Below, one piece after another: positions 7,918-15,760 of a stretch of 30,283 nt of DNA. This DNA is from an uncultured Clostridium sp. (lineage in GTDB: Bacteria; Bacillota; Clostridia; Clostridiales; Clostridiaceae). Made by a program: the position numbers and the translations under genes. Where the stretch lies: assembly GCA_934777095.1 (NCBI GenBank), contig CAKVNP010000002.1, forward strand, positions 1 to 30,283. Direction: 5' to 3'. Each line of letters opens with the position of its first letter. The first letter of the stretch is position 1. Under the pieces are notes generated by a model. The model was not told the DNA's origin and searched no databases. It saw only the letters and a list, made by a program, of their open reading frames with translations.

Positions 7918-9522
7918 ATGACTATTAGAATAAATAATATAACTTTAGGGTTAGATGATGATTTAAGCTTAATAAAAAAGAAAGTCAGCAAAAAACTTAG
8001 AGTTTCCATTGAGGAAGTAAAAGATATTAAAATAATTAAGGAAAGTTTAGATGCAAGAAATAAGGATAATATAAAATTTACATATGCAGTTGAAGTTAAC
8101 CACAAGAATGAGGAAAAACTTGTGGAAAGATTACATGATAAAGATGTAAGAATAGATAATTCTAAATATGAGCCAGATGTTGAACCAGGTGATATTAAGC
8201 TGAATTCAAGACCAGTGGTTGTTGGATTTGGACCAGCAGGGATATTTGCAGCATTAATGTTAGCAGAAAAGGGATATAAGCCTTTAGTAATAGAACGTGG
8301 AGAAGATGTGGATAAAAGAACAGCAACTGTGGATGAATTCTGGAAAAGTGGCAAATTAGACTTAAATTCTAATGTACAATTCGGTGAAGGTGGAGCAGGT
8401 GCATTTTCAGATGGAAAGCTTACTACAAGAATTAAGGATAAAAGATGTGATTATGTATTAGAAAAATTAGTATCTGCAGGTGCACCATCAGAAATAACAT
8501 ATGTAGCAAAGCCACATGTAGGTACTGATTTATTAAAGGGTGTAGTAAAAAATATTAGAGAAAGAATAATTGAATTAGGTGGAGAAGTTAGATTTTCATC
8601 TAAGTTAGAATACATAAATACTTTAGATGGACAAATAAAAAGCATTATAGTAAATGGTGAAGAAATCCCTTGTGAAGCTTTAGTATTAGCAGTAGGACAT
8701 AGTGCTAGAGATACGTATGAAATGCTTCATGAAATAAAGGTTGATATGGAACCAAAACCTTTTGCCATAGGAGTAAGAATAGAACATCCACAAGAGCTTA
8801 TTAATAAAAGCCAGTATGGAAATGCTTATAAACATCCAAGATTAAACGCAGCAGATTATAAGCTTACTTACCAATGCAAAAATATTAAAAGAGGTGTTTA
8901 TTCATTCTGTATGTGTCCTGGAGGCGTAGTTGTAGCTGCAGCATCAGAAGAGGGCAGATTAGTATGTAACGGAATGAGTTATCATGCTAGAGATTTAGAA
9001 AATTCAAATTCAGCTTTAGTGGTAACTGTAAATCCAGATGATTTTGAAGATAAATCTATTTTAGGCGGAGTTGAATTCCAAAGAAAATATGAAGAACTTG
9101 CTTATAAGCTAGGAGGAAGCAATTATAATGCTCCTATACAGCTGCTAGGGGACTTTATGAAGGATAGAAAATCAACAGCAATAGGTAAGGTGACTCCAGG
9201 ATATAAACCAGGATATAAACTAGTTGATTTAAGAGAATGCCTTCCTCCATTTGTAGTTGAAGCAATAAAAGAAGCTATACCTAATTTTGATAGAAAAATT
9301 AAAGGCTATGGCATGGAGGATGCAGTTCTTACAGGAATAGAAACTAGAACTTCAGCTCCTATAAGAATGGGCAGAACTGAAAACTTAGAAAGTACTTCAG
9401 TTAAGGGATTATATCCTTGTGGTGAAGGTGCTGGTTTTGCTGGTGGAATAATTTCAGCAGCAGTTGATGGAATAAAAGTTGCTGAAAGAATTATAGGAAA
9501 GCATTCTGCATATAATTTTTAA
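7918..9522 (+). CDS. FAD-dependent dehydrogenase-like protein (COG2509 type)
   Basis: 534 residues. The N-terminal ~95 residues form a small alpha/beta domain with a positively charged start. The Rossmann FAD-binding motif follows at about 100-120 (VVVGFGPAGIFAALMLAEKGYKPLVIERG). Other conserved blocks are NVQFGEGGAGAFSDGKLTTR, YVAKPHVGTD, CMCPGGVVVAAASEEG and the C-terminal PCGEGAGFAGGIISAAVDGIKVAE, which closes over the flavin. This matches the widespread, uncharacterised NAD(FAD)-utilising dehydrogenase family COG2509. The substrate is unknown. Start ATG at 7918 follows GGAAGGTGAG. It lies between cdaR and ptb with terminators on both sides, so it is probably monocistronic. Confidence 0.88.
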   Translation: MTIRINNITLGLDDDLSLIKKKVSKKLRVSIEEVKDIKIIKESLDARNKDNIKFTYAVEVNHKNEEKLVERLHDKDVRIDNSKYEPDVEPGDIKLNSRPVVVGFGPAGIFAALMLAEKGYKPLVIERGEDVDKRTATVDEFWKSGKLDLNSNVQFGEGGAGAFSDGKLTTRIKDKRCDYVLEKLVSAGAPSEITYVAKPHVGTDLLKGVVKNIRERIIELGGEVRFSSKLEYINTLDGQIKSIIVNGEEIPCEALVLAVGHSARDTYEMLHEIKVDMEPKPFAIGVRIEHPQELINKSQYGNAYKHPRLNAADYKLTYQCKNIKRGVYSFCMCPGGVVVAAASEEGRLVCNGMSYHARDLENSNSALVVTVNPDDFEDKSILGGVEFQRKYEELAYKLGGSNYNAPIQLLGDFMKDRKSTAIGKVTPGYKPGYKLVDLRECLPPFVVEAIKEAIPNFDRKIKGYGMEDAVLTGIETRTSAPIRMGRTENLESTSVKGLYPCGEGAGFAGGIISAAVDGIKVAERIIGKHSAYNF

Positions 9523-9541
9523 ATAATCGAATAATAATAGT

Positions 9542-9602
9542 GTACAGTAATCAAAAGAGCATCGTTTGATTTATTAACTTGGCATGTACCATACTGATTA
9601 CT
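9542..9602 (+). other. Foldable stretch in the 3' region of the FAD-protein transcript
   Basis: Arms AGTAATCA (9546-9553) and TGATTACT (9595-9602) are perfect reverse complements. A competing hairpin (9550-9555 with 9565-9570) lies inside. It precedes a strong terminator. It could be 3' UTR structure or a short RNA; no known family is recognised. Confidence 0.3.
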
Positions 9603-9621
9603 AAAATATACTGATAATAGG

Positions 9622-9651
9622 ACTCCCTTTTTATTAAAGGGAGTTTTTTTT
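9622..9651 (+). terminator. Terminator upstream of ptb
   Basis: A 9-bp stem (9622-9630 with 9636-9644) is followed by eight T. It closes the transcript of the FAD-dependent protein. Confidence 0.9.
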
Positions 9652-9678
9652 GTTAATTATGTGAAAAATTTAACTAAT

Positions 9679-9693
9679 AATTTTCTGAAAACT
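9679..9693. promoter_or_regulatory. Candidate CodY-binding box at the ptb-buk promoter
   Basis: The sequence AATTTTCTGAAAACT matches the established CodY consensus AATTTTCWGAAAATT at 14 of 15 positions. It ends 23 bases before the candidate -10 box of ptb, so it covers the -35 region. CodY is a GTP- and branched-chain-amino-acid-responsive repressor in Firmicutes. Site match is seen; regulation is inferred. Confidence 0.65.
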
Positions 9694-9713
9694 TAGTATT
9701 TAGTAAAAAAGTT

Positions 9714-9722
9714 TGATACAAT
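9714..9722 (+). promoter_or_regulatory. Probable extended -10 promoter of ptb-buk
   Basis: TGATACAAT at 9714-9722 is an extended -10 element (TG-N-TACAAT). No good -35 is seen at 17 bases, which fits an extended -10 promoter. It lies 85 bases before the ptb start. Confidence 0.5.
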
Positions 9723-9807
9723 AATATTGGAAAATATTTTAAATAAATACAAAATATTATAAAAATAAATAAAAAAGTAAAATTTAGAAAAAATAGAGAG
9801 GTGTAAA

Positions 9808-10713
9808 ATGAGTAAGAACTTTGAAGAGGTAATGTCAAGAATTCAAACAGTTAAAACAAAAAGAGTTGCAGTAGCTGTTGCACAGGATGAACCAGTGTTA
9901 GAAGCAGTAAAGCTAGCAAAGGAAAAGGGTATAGCAGATGCAGTTTTAGTAGGAAATAAGGATGAAATAAGAACTATTGCAAAAAGAATCGGAATGGATT
10001 TAGGACAATTTGAAATAATTCATGAAGAAGATCCTAAAAAGGCAGCATTACATGCAGTAAAACTAGTTTCTAGTGGAAATGCAGATATGGTTATGAAAGG
10101 ACTTGTTGATACTGCAACATTCTTAAGAAGTGTATTAAATAAAGAAATTGGTTTAAGAACAGGAAATCTAATGTCACATGTAGCTGTATTTGAAATAGAA
10201 GGCTTTGACCGTTTAATTTTCTTAACAGATGCAGCATTTAATACTTATCCAGATTTAAAGGCTAAGGTACAAATAATAAATAATTCAGTAAAGGTAGCAA
10301 GATCTTTAGGGATAGATCAGCCAAAGGTTGCACCAATTTGTGCTGTAGAAGTAGTTAATCCAGATATGCCAGCAACTGTAGATGCTTCACTTTTAGCTAA
10401 AATGAGCGATAGAGGACAAATCAAGGGATGTATAGTAGATGGACCTTTAGCATTAGATAATGCATTATCAATGGAAGCTGCTGAGCATAAAGGAATAAGC
10501 GGACCAGTTGCTGGACAAGCAGATGTATTATTATTGCCTAATATTGAAACAGCTAATGTTATGTATAAAACATTAACTTATACATCTAAGAGCAAAAATG
10601 GAGGAATTTTAGTGGGAACTTCTGCACCAGTTATTTTAACATCAAGAGCAGACAGTATTGAAACTAAGATGAATTCAATTGCTTTAGCAGCCTTAGTAGC
10701 TGAAAACAAATAA
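9808..10713 (+). CDS. ptb: Phosphate butyryltransferase
   Basis: 301 residues. It converts butyryl-CoA and phosphate to butyryl-phosphate, the penultimate step of clostridial butyrate formation, in the cytoplasm. Family blocks seen include ADMVMKGLVDTATFLRSVLNKEIGLR, SHVAVFEIEG, LTDAAFNTYPDL, VEVVNPDMPATVDASLLAKM and GPLALDNALS. Length fits the Ptb branch of the phosphotransacetylase family. The neighbour buk, 32 bases downstream, separates it from plain phosphate acetyltransferase (pta-ack). The start has AGAGGTG upstream. A candidate CodY box and an extended -10 promoter precede it. Confidence 0.96.
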   Translation: MSKNFEEVMSRIQTVKTKRVAVAVAQDEPVLEAVKLAKEKGIADAVLVGNKDEIRTIAKRIGMDLGQFEIIHEEDPKKAALHAVKLVSSGNADMVMKGLVDTATFLRSVLNKEIGLRTGNLMSHVAVFEIEGFDRLIFLTDAAFNTYPDLKAKVQIINNSVKVARSLGIDQPKVAPICAVEVVNPDMPATVDASLLAKMSDRGQIKGCIVDGPLALDNALSMEAAEHKGISGPVAGQADVLLLPNIETANVMYKTLTYTSKSKNGGILVGTSAPVILTSRADSIETKMNSIALAALVAENK

Positions 10714-10745
10714 TAATATATGGTATTTGAGAGGGGAAAATTAAG

Positions 10746-11813
10746 ATGGCTTATAAATTGCTTATAATTAATCCAGGTTCAACATCAACTAAAATTGGTG
10801 TTTATGAAGATGAAAAAGAAATTTTAGAAGAAACATTGAGACATTCAGCAGAGGAAATAGGACGTTATGCTACTATTTATGATCAAAAGGATTTTAGAAA
10901 AGAAGTAATACTAAATGTGTTAAAAGAACACAATTTTGATATTACTTCTTTAGATGCTGTAGTTGGTAGAGGTGGTCTTTTAAAACCAATTCCAGGTGGA
11001 ACATATGAAGTAAATGATAGCCTTTTAGCAGATTTAAAGGATGGTTTCCAAGGACAGCATGCTTCAAATCTAGGTGGTATTTTAGCAAATGAAATAGCTA
11101 AGAGTATCGGGGTAAGAGCTTTCATAGTTGATCCAGTAGTAGTTGATGAATTAGAAGAAGTAGCAAGAATTACTGGAACAGCTGATTTAAAGAAAAAGAG
11201 TATTTTCCATGCATTAAACCAAAAGGCTGTTGCTAAGAGATATGCAAAGGAATGTGGAAAATCATATAATGATTTGAATCTTGTAGTTACTCATATGGGT
11301 GGCGGAGTTTCTGTTGGAGCACACCATCTTGGAAAAGTTGTTGATGTTAATAATACTTTAGATGGAGATGGACCATTTTCACCTGAAAGAGCTGGAAGTG
11401 TACCTACTGGCGATTTAGTTAAGATGTGTTTCTCAGGAAAATATACTGAAGATGAAGTATATAAGAAGTTAGTTGGTAAAGGTGGAGTAGTAAGTTATTT
11501 AAATACTAATGACCTTAAATCAGTAATTGATAGAAAAAATGAAGGAGATAAGGAATGTGAAGTAGTTTATAATGCATTCGTTTATCAAATAGCAAAGGAA
11601 ATTGGAGCTATGTCTGTAGTTCTTAAGGGAAAAGTAGATGCAATTATTTTAACTGGCGGAATAGCTTATTCTCCATATGTTGTAGAAGATTTAAAAGCTA
11701 TGATTGGATGGATTGCTCCTGTTGTGGTATATCCAGGAGAAGATGAGTTATTGGCTCTTGCTCAAGGGGCTATTAGGGTGCTTAGTGGAGAAGAAGAAGC
11801 TAAGAATTATTAG
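10746..11813 (+). CDS. buk: Butyrate kinase
   Basis: 355 residues. It transfers the phosphate of butyryl-phosphate to ADP, giving butyrate and ATP. The N-terminal nucleotide-binding signature [20 protein letters not shown] (about 4-23) and the block [36 protein letters not shown] are typical of the acetate/butyrate kinase family. The length is that of butyrate kinase, shorter than the ~400 residues of acetate kinase. The SD is GAGAGGGG, and the gene follows ptb directly in the classic ptb-buk order. The first clear terminator lies about 100 bases downstream. Confidence 0.96.
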   Translation: MAYKLLIINPGSTSTKIGVYEDEKEILEETLRHSAEEIGRYATIYDQKDFRKEVILNVLKEHNFDITSLDAVVGRGGLLKPIPGGTYEVNDSLLADLKDGFQGQHASNLGGILANEIAKSIGVRAFIVDPVVVDELEEVARITGTADLKKKSIFHALNQKAVAKRYAKECGKSYNDLNLVVTHMGGGVSVGAHHLGKVVDVNNTLDGDGPFSPERAGSVPTGDLVKMCFSGKYTEDEVYKKLVGKGGVVSYLNTNDLKSVIDRKNEGDKECEVVYNAFVYQIAKEIGAMSVVLKGKVDAIILTGGIAYSPYVVEDLKAMIGWIAPVVVYPGEDELLALAQGAIRVLSGEEEAKNY

Positions 11814-11854
11814 TCCTATTGTAGAGTAGAGGGTGCGGTATACAGAGGAGAAGG

Positions 11855-11970
11855 ATTTGCGGAGCAAATAGTGGGGTTTTTGTGATTTGTTAATTTGTAT
11901 ATATATATTTAAATTAGGCCGAAGGTTGAGGGTGAGCTGAAATGCTTAATTAACCTTTGGCTATTTTTTT
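11855..11970 (+). terminator. Terminator region after buk
   Basis: A small perfect hairpin (11855-11860 with 11864-11869) comes first. It is followed by a longer structure with arms 11918-11927 and 11952-11961 (10 bp including one G-T pair), ending in seven T. The second is the likely terminator. Confidence 0.7.
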
Positions 11971-11995
11971 ATTTACATATACCTTATAGAAAATG

Positions 11996-12024
11996 TTTAC
12001 ACTAAATTATGGGAATGATAAAAT
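11996..12024 (+). promoter_or_regulatory. Promoter of the 12053 gene cluster
   Basis: The -35 TTTACA (11996-12001) and the -10 TAAAAT (12019-12024) are at ideal 17-base spacing, 29 bases before the next start. Confidence 0.65.
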
Positions 12025-12052
12025 TATTATAAAAGAGTAAGTGGGAGAGTAT

Positions 12053-12319
12053 ATGGGTAGGATATCATTTGTTAAAAAATTGCTTTATTTTATCGGGCTT
12101 AGGGATTTAAATGATAAAGTTACCTTGGATTTTTATCCTAGTATTAGGTCCATTTGTGCAGGTGCGTATTGTATAGGGCTGTTTTTGTTTATTGAGTTTA
12201 TGCTTCAGAGGGTATCTATGTTGTACAGGGGATTATTAGTTATTGCAGCTTTATATCTTAGCGTGGAAGTGTGTTATATCATTGCTATATACTTTAATAA
12301 AAATAGGAGAGAGAAGTAG
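12053..12319 (+). CDS. Small membrane protein of unknown function
   Basis: 88 residues from ATG 12053, preferred over GTG 12041 because GGGAGAG lies just upstream of the ATG. The basic N-terminus (MGRISFVKKLLYFIGLRDLN) is followed by two hydrophobic helices (about 32-52 and 58-80) and a basic tail NKNRREK. Both ends are predicted to face the cytoplasm. No family recognised. It has its own promoter upstream and is followed by the AIM24-family gene after 150 bases that hold short open frames. Confidence 0.65.
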   Translation: MGRISFVKKLLYFIGLRDLNDKVTLDFYPSIRSICAGAYCIGLFLFIEFMLQRVSMLYRGLLVIAALYLSVEVCYIIAIYFNKNRREK

Positions 12320-12362
12320 AGGTATATGTTTATATAAGGTGGTTATTTAGGGGAAGATTTTA

Positions 12363-12425
12363 ATGTTGAAGAAATTGTTAAATGATTTAAAACAATGCTT
12401 AAATCAAGATAATACAAACAGATAG
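12363..12425 (+). CDS. Possible 20-residue small ORF
   Basis: ATG at 12363 is preceded by an AGGGGAAG ribosome site and encodes MLKKLLNDLKQCLNQDNTNR, an amphipathic-looking helix. It fills part of the gap between the small membrane protein and the AIM24 gene. There is no homology evidence, so it may be chance; the ribosome site is the only support. Confidence 0.3.
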   Translation: MLKKLLNDLKQCLNQDNTNR

Positions 12426-12472
12426 AGGAAGTTATTTTATGCTTAGAATAGTTTCACAGAGGAGTGACGAGG

Positions 12473-13300
12473 GTGAGAACTAATATTAATATAAAAAATA
12501 ATACTAAGGTTATTTCTGAAATGCTTAATGATTCTTTATTTCAGGTAGTTGAATTTGAAAGCTTAAGAGGGGCTAAGAATTTAAAAACTGCTATGGGTAT
12601 TAAGTATATGCAGGATGCAGGTGTTTCACTTAAGCAGGTAAAAATAGTATTGCAGGAGAGTGGTGTTAAGCTGCAAGCTGGTGCGTTAAGCTATATGAAG
12701 GGCGATATTAAAATTAAGAATAAGCTTGGAGGGCCAGTTGGGATTGGCAAGAAGCTTTTTGCCAGCAAGGTTACCGGGGAAACTGTAGTTAAGCCTACTT
12801 ATGCAGGTACTGGTGAAATTTATCTAGAAAATTCTTTTGGTCATTATGCTTTGCTGGAGCTTGATGATGAAGAAATTGTAGTGGATGATGGCTTGTTTTT
12901 AGCTTGTGAGGATACGGTTAAAGTTGATATAACAATGATGAAATCAGTGTCTTCAATGGTATTAGGGGGAGAAGGATTATTCCAGTTAAAGCTTTCAGGT
13001 AGCGGAATAGTAGTGCTGGAGATGCCTGTACCTGAAACAGAAATTGTGAGAATTAAATTATTTAATGATCGATTGGCAGTTGATGGTGATTTAGTGGTAT
13101 TAAGATCAGGATCAGTTGATTTTACGGTAGAAAAGTCAGGAAGTACACTTATAGGCAGTGCTATAAATGGTGAAGGTTTAGTAAATGTATATGAAGGTGT
13201 AGGAGAAGTATGGCTTTTACCAACTAGAGATGTATATGATGAGATAGAGGAGACGGTTTTTTTTGATAAGGAGGCTGAAGAGCCAACAGAAAAAGAATAG
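12473..13300 (+). CDS. AIM24-family protein
   Basis: 275 residues from GTG 12473, chosen because AGGAG at 12460-12464 is 8 bases upstream; GTG 12464 would overlap that site. The protein is an all-beta, Gly-rich fold with the family pattern LQAGALSYMKGDI, TGETVVKPTYAGTGEIYLE, GEGLFQLKLSGSGIVVLEMP and FTVEKSG. The C-terminus is acidic. Bacterial AIM24-like proteins have no settled biochemical role; the name comes from a yeast mitochondrial protein. It follows the small membrane protein on the same strand and precedes the YerC-like regulator. Confidence 0.78.
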   Translation: MRTNINIKNNTKVISEMLNDSLFQVVEFESLRGAKNLKTAMGIKYMQDAGVSLKQVKIVLQESGVKLQAGALSYMKGDIKIKNKLGGPVGIGKKLFASKVTGETVVKPTYAGTGEIYLENSFGHYALLELDDEEIVVDDGLFLACEDTVKVDITMMKSVSSMVLGGEGLFQLKLSGSGIVVLEMPVPETEIVRIKLFNDRLAVDGDLVVLRSGSVDFTVEKSGSTLIGSAINGEGLVNVYEGVGEVWLLPTRDVYDEIEETVFFDKEAEEPTEKE

Positions 13301-13368
13301 GCATTGTTAACTTTATTGGATTAAAGTGATAAAATAGAAGAGTAAAATAAGTTTTCAGGAGTGTAAGT

Positions 13369-13680
13369 ATGAGCCTTAAAAATACAGAATTCAATAAAGA
13401 TTTAGAAGTGCTATTTAAAGCAATATTATTATTGGAGAATATGGATGAGTGTTATAGCTTCTTTGAAGATATAGCTACAATTAATGAGTTAAAGGCATTA
13501 TCACAGAGAATACAGGTAGCAAGAATGCTAAAAGAGAAGAACGTATATACTGAAATTGCAGAAGAAACAGGTGCTAGTACAGCTACCATCAGCAGAGTAA
13601 ACAAATGCTTAAATTATGGACAAAATGGATACAATATTGTATTAGAAAGAATGTATCCTGAAGAAAAAGAAAATAGTTAA
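13369..13680 (+). CDS. YerC/YecD family TrpR-like DNA-binding protein
   Basis: 103 residues. It shows the TrpR-type helical fold with a helix-turn-helix at about 58-80 (YTEIAEETGASTATISRVNKCLNYG). The upstream helix contains ELKALSQRIQVARML, the signature of the YerC/YecD group. In TrpR this fold binds operator DNA on binding tryptophan; the ligand and targets of YerC proteins are not established. The start has CAGGAGTG upstream. No clear terminator separates it from AIM24 or follows it. Confidence 0.88.
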   Translation: MSLKNTEFNKDLEVLFKAILLLENMDECYSFFEDIATINELKALSQRIQVARMLKEKNVYTEIAEETGASTATISRVNKCLNYGQNGYNIVLERMYPEEKENS

Positions 13681-13718
13681 AGAACATATAGATGAATTAT
13701 GAAAGATTATTAGACGAA

Positions 13719-13747
13719 TTTACGGTTATTATTGTAAAATTTATAGT
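13719..13747 (+). promoter_or_regulatory. Promoter of glmM
   Basis: The -35 TTTACG (13719-13724), a 17-base spacer and the -10 TATAGT (13742-13747) lie about 146 bases before glmM. The -10 is the left half of a perfect palindrome extending to 13763. Confidence 0.55.
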
Positions 13748-13763
13748 ATAAATATATACTATA
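13742..13763. promoter_or_regulatory. Palindrome overlapping the glmM -10 region
   Basis: TATAGTATA (13742-13750) and TATACTATA (13755-13763) are perfect reverse complements 4 bases apart. The repeat could be an operator or a 5' hairpin. In such AT-rich DNA, chance is possible. Confidence 0.35.
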
Positions 13764-13892
13764 GATTAGAGCGTATATTTTTTAACAATTGCGCATTATA
13801 TATGATTTTTAGGAGTTTCAGGGAGTATGTGTATATAGGTATCACTTGAAGAATAATTGTCATAGTATATTAAAATTGAAAGAGGTATTTAA

Positions 13893-15236
13893 ATGAGTAG
13901 AATATTTGGTACAGACGGTGTTAGAGGTATAGCAAATACAGAATTGACAGCAGAGTTAGCATATAACTTAGGAAGGGCAGGCGCGTATGTATTAACAGAG
14001 GGAACACATAAGCCAAAGATATTAGTAGCAAAGGATACTAGAATATCAGGTGATATGCTAGAAGCAGCATTAATAGCAGGAATCCTTTCAGTAGGTGCTG
14101 AAGCTATAATATTAGGTGTAGTACCAACTCCAGCAGTAGCATATCTTACAAGAGAATATAATGCAGATGCAGGGGTTATGATATCAGCATCACACAATCC
14201 AGTTGAATATAATGGAATAAAATTCTTTGATAATAGAGGATATAAGCTTTCAGATGAGCTAGAGGATCAAATTCAAAAGACAATTGAAGATGGATTTGTA
14301 GGAGTTCCAAGTCCGGTTGGAAAAGAACTTGGAAAATCAAGTGTAGAAGTAGGAGCTTTAGACGAATATATAGAATATGCTAAAAATACTATTTCAACAA
14401 AGCTTTCAGGATTAAGAGTTGCCTTAGATTGTGCTAATGGAGCATGTTATAAAGCAGCTGTTAAGGCATTTAGAAGCTTAGGTGCAGAAGTATATGTAAT
14501 AAATGATAATCCAGACGGAACTAACATAAATGAAAATTGTGGATCAACACATCCAGAAGAATTAATGGATTACGTAGTAAGAAAGAAATGTGATCTTGGA
14601 TTTGCTTTTGATGGAGATGCAGATAGATGTTTAGCTGTAGATGAAAAAGGAAACTTAATTAATGGTGATTTCATTTTAACTATTTGTGCAAAGGCGTTAA
14701 AAGAAGAGGGAAGATTAAAGGACGACACTTTAGTTGTAACTGTTATGAGTAATTTAGGATTAGATATTGCTTGTAAGAGAGAAGGCATAAATGTATTTAA
14801 GACTAAAGTTGGAGATAGATATGTTCTAGAAGAAATGATTCAAGATGGCTATGTATTAGGTGGAGAGCAATCAGGACATATAATATTCTTAAATCATAAT
14901 ACAACTGGTGACGGATTAGTTACTGCATTAAATATTGCTGAAATAGTTAAAAAGAGTGGCAAGTCATTAAGTGAGCTTGCTGGCGTAATGAAGGAATTAC
15001 CACAAGTATTAGTTAATGCAAAAGTTCCAAATGAAAAGAAGAATATATACTTAGAAGACCAAGAAATAATTGATGCTATAGCTGAAGTTGAAGCTAAGTT
15101 AAATGGAGTTGGCAGAGTGTTAATAAGACCATCAGGTACAGAACCATTAGTAAGAGTAATGCTTGAAGGTGAAAACCAAGAAGAAATTGATGAAATGGCT
15201 CATGGACTAGTTAATTTAATATTAAGCAAAATATAG
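13893..15236 (+). CDS. glmM: Phosphoglucosamine mutase
   Basis: 447 residues. It interconverts glucosamine-6-phosphate and glucosamine-1-phosphate for UDP-GlcNAc and peptidoglycan synthesis. The catalytic serine is Ser100 in [17 protein letters not shown], the metal-binding loop is FAFDGDADR, the sugar-binding loop is GGEQSGH and the phosphate-binding loop is [11 protein letters not shown]. Length is standard. The start at 13893 follows AAAGAGGTA. In many Firmicutes glmM follows cdaR, and in several species GlmM binds and inhibits CdaA. Here six genes lie between and glmM has its own promoter. Confidence 0.96.
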   Translation: MSRIFGTDGVRGIANTELTAELAYNLGRAGAYVLTEGTHKPKILVAKDTRISGDMLEAALIAGILSVGAEAIILGVVPTPAVAYLTREYNADAGVMISASHNPVEYNGIKFFDNRGYKLSDELEDQIQKTIEDGFVGVPSPVGKELGKSSVEVGALDEYIEYAKNTISTKLSGLRVALDCANGACYKAAVKAFRSLGAEVYVINDNPDGTNINENCGSTHPEELMDYVVRKKCDLGFAFDGDADRCLAVDEKGNLINGDFILTICAKALKEEGRLKDDTLVVTVMSNLGLDIACKREGINVFKTKVGDRYVLEEMIQDGYVLGGEQSGHIIFLNHNTTGDGLVTALNIAEIVKKSGKSLSELAGVMKELPQVLVNAKVPNEKKNIYLEDQEIIDAIAEVEAKLNGVGRVLIRPSGTEPLVRVMLEGENQEEIDEMAHGLVNLILSKI

Positions 15237-15251
15237 TAATAATTTTTAGAG

Positions 15252-15319
15252 ACGATTAATAATACTTTAGTATTTAGTAAATTAGAAAAATACTAAAGTA
15301 ATTATTAATCGTTTTTTTA
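15252..15319 (+). terminator. Strong terminator after glmM
   Basis: A very long hairpin has outer arms 15252-15263 and 15301-15312 plus inner complementary arms (15264-15275 with about 15289-15300). Seven T follow. It lies 15 bases after the glmM stop. Confidence 0.92.
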
Positions 15320-15545
15320 TTTACCTGTTTTTTATAAATAATAAAAAAATAATTAAATTATTATAAAAGTGTAAATGTATAAAAAAAGTGAATAGGTAAA
15401 CAAGAAAAAACTTAACAATAAGATAATTATATTCATATATAGATATTAAAGTGTTAAATAAGTTGCAAAAATATTGAATAAGTGTTAAATTGAAACGTTT
15501 AAAACAAGGGTAGAAAATTAAAATGATAAAAAACATATGGTTATA
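15320..15545. other. AT-rich gap upstream of the ilv-leu promoter
   Basis: No gene is supported here. Two exact copies of AAGTGTTAAAT lie at 15449-15459 and 15480-15490 (31 bases apart, about three helical turns). They are followed by the near-palindrome TTGAAACGTTTAAA (15490-15503). Together they lie 43-97 bases upstream of the -35 box and may be regulator sites. This is inference only. Confidence 0.3.
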
Positions 15546-15575
15546 TTGACTTTATATCATAAAAAAGAGTAAAAT
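15546..15575 (+). promoter_or_regulatory. Probable promoter of the ilv-leu operon
   Basis: TTGACT (15546-15551) and TAAAAT (15570-15575) are at 18-base spacing, giving a leader of about 180 bases before ilvN. Confidence 0.5.
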
Positions 15576-15650
15576 TTTAACAATAACTATAAAATGGAAA
15601 AGATAATAAAAACTTACAAAGGGGTAGGTAATAAAGCATTTTTTGATTAA

Positions 15651-15692
15651 TTATCCCACAAGTCTGTGTAGATGGCTGAGGATATTTTTTTT
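15651..15692 (+). promoter_or_regulatory. Candidate leader attenuator of the ilv-leu operon
   Basis: TATCC (15652-15656) pairs with GGATA (15680-15684) around an imperfect inner helix, directly followed by eight T. The same 5' arm can instead pair with GGTAAT upstream (15627-15632), which would give an antiterminator. No T-box sequence and no convincing leader peptide are present. The stems are weak. Confidence 0.35.
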
Positions 15693-15760
15693 ATCAAAAT
15701 TAATAAATATAAGTTGAAAATTGTTTTAATAGAATATTTTTTATATTTTCGAGGTGGGAT

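Noticed and set aside
15321..15536. 71-codon Phe/Leu/Ile-rich minus-strand frame in the gap before the ilv operon
   Set aside because: Composition is what random AT-rich DNA gives; no start signal or domain pattern.
15594..15650. 18-codon frame early in the ilv leader
   Set aside because: No ribosome site and few branched-chain codons, so no support as a leader peptide.
15711..15725. CodY-like sequence on the minus strand before ilvN (about 10 of 15)
   Set aside because: Too many mismatches in a very AT-rich context.
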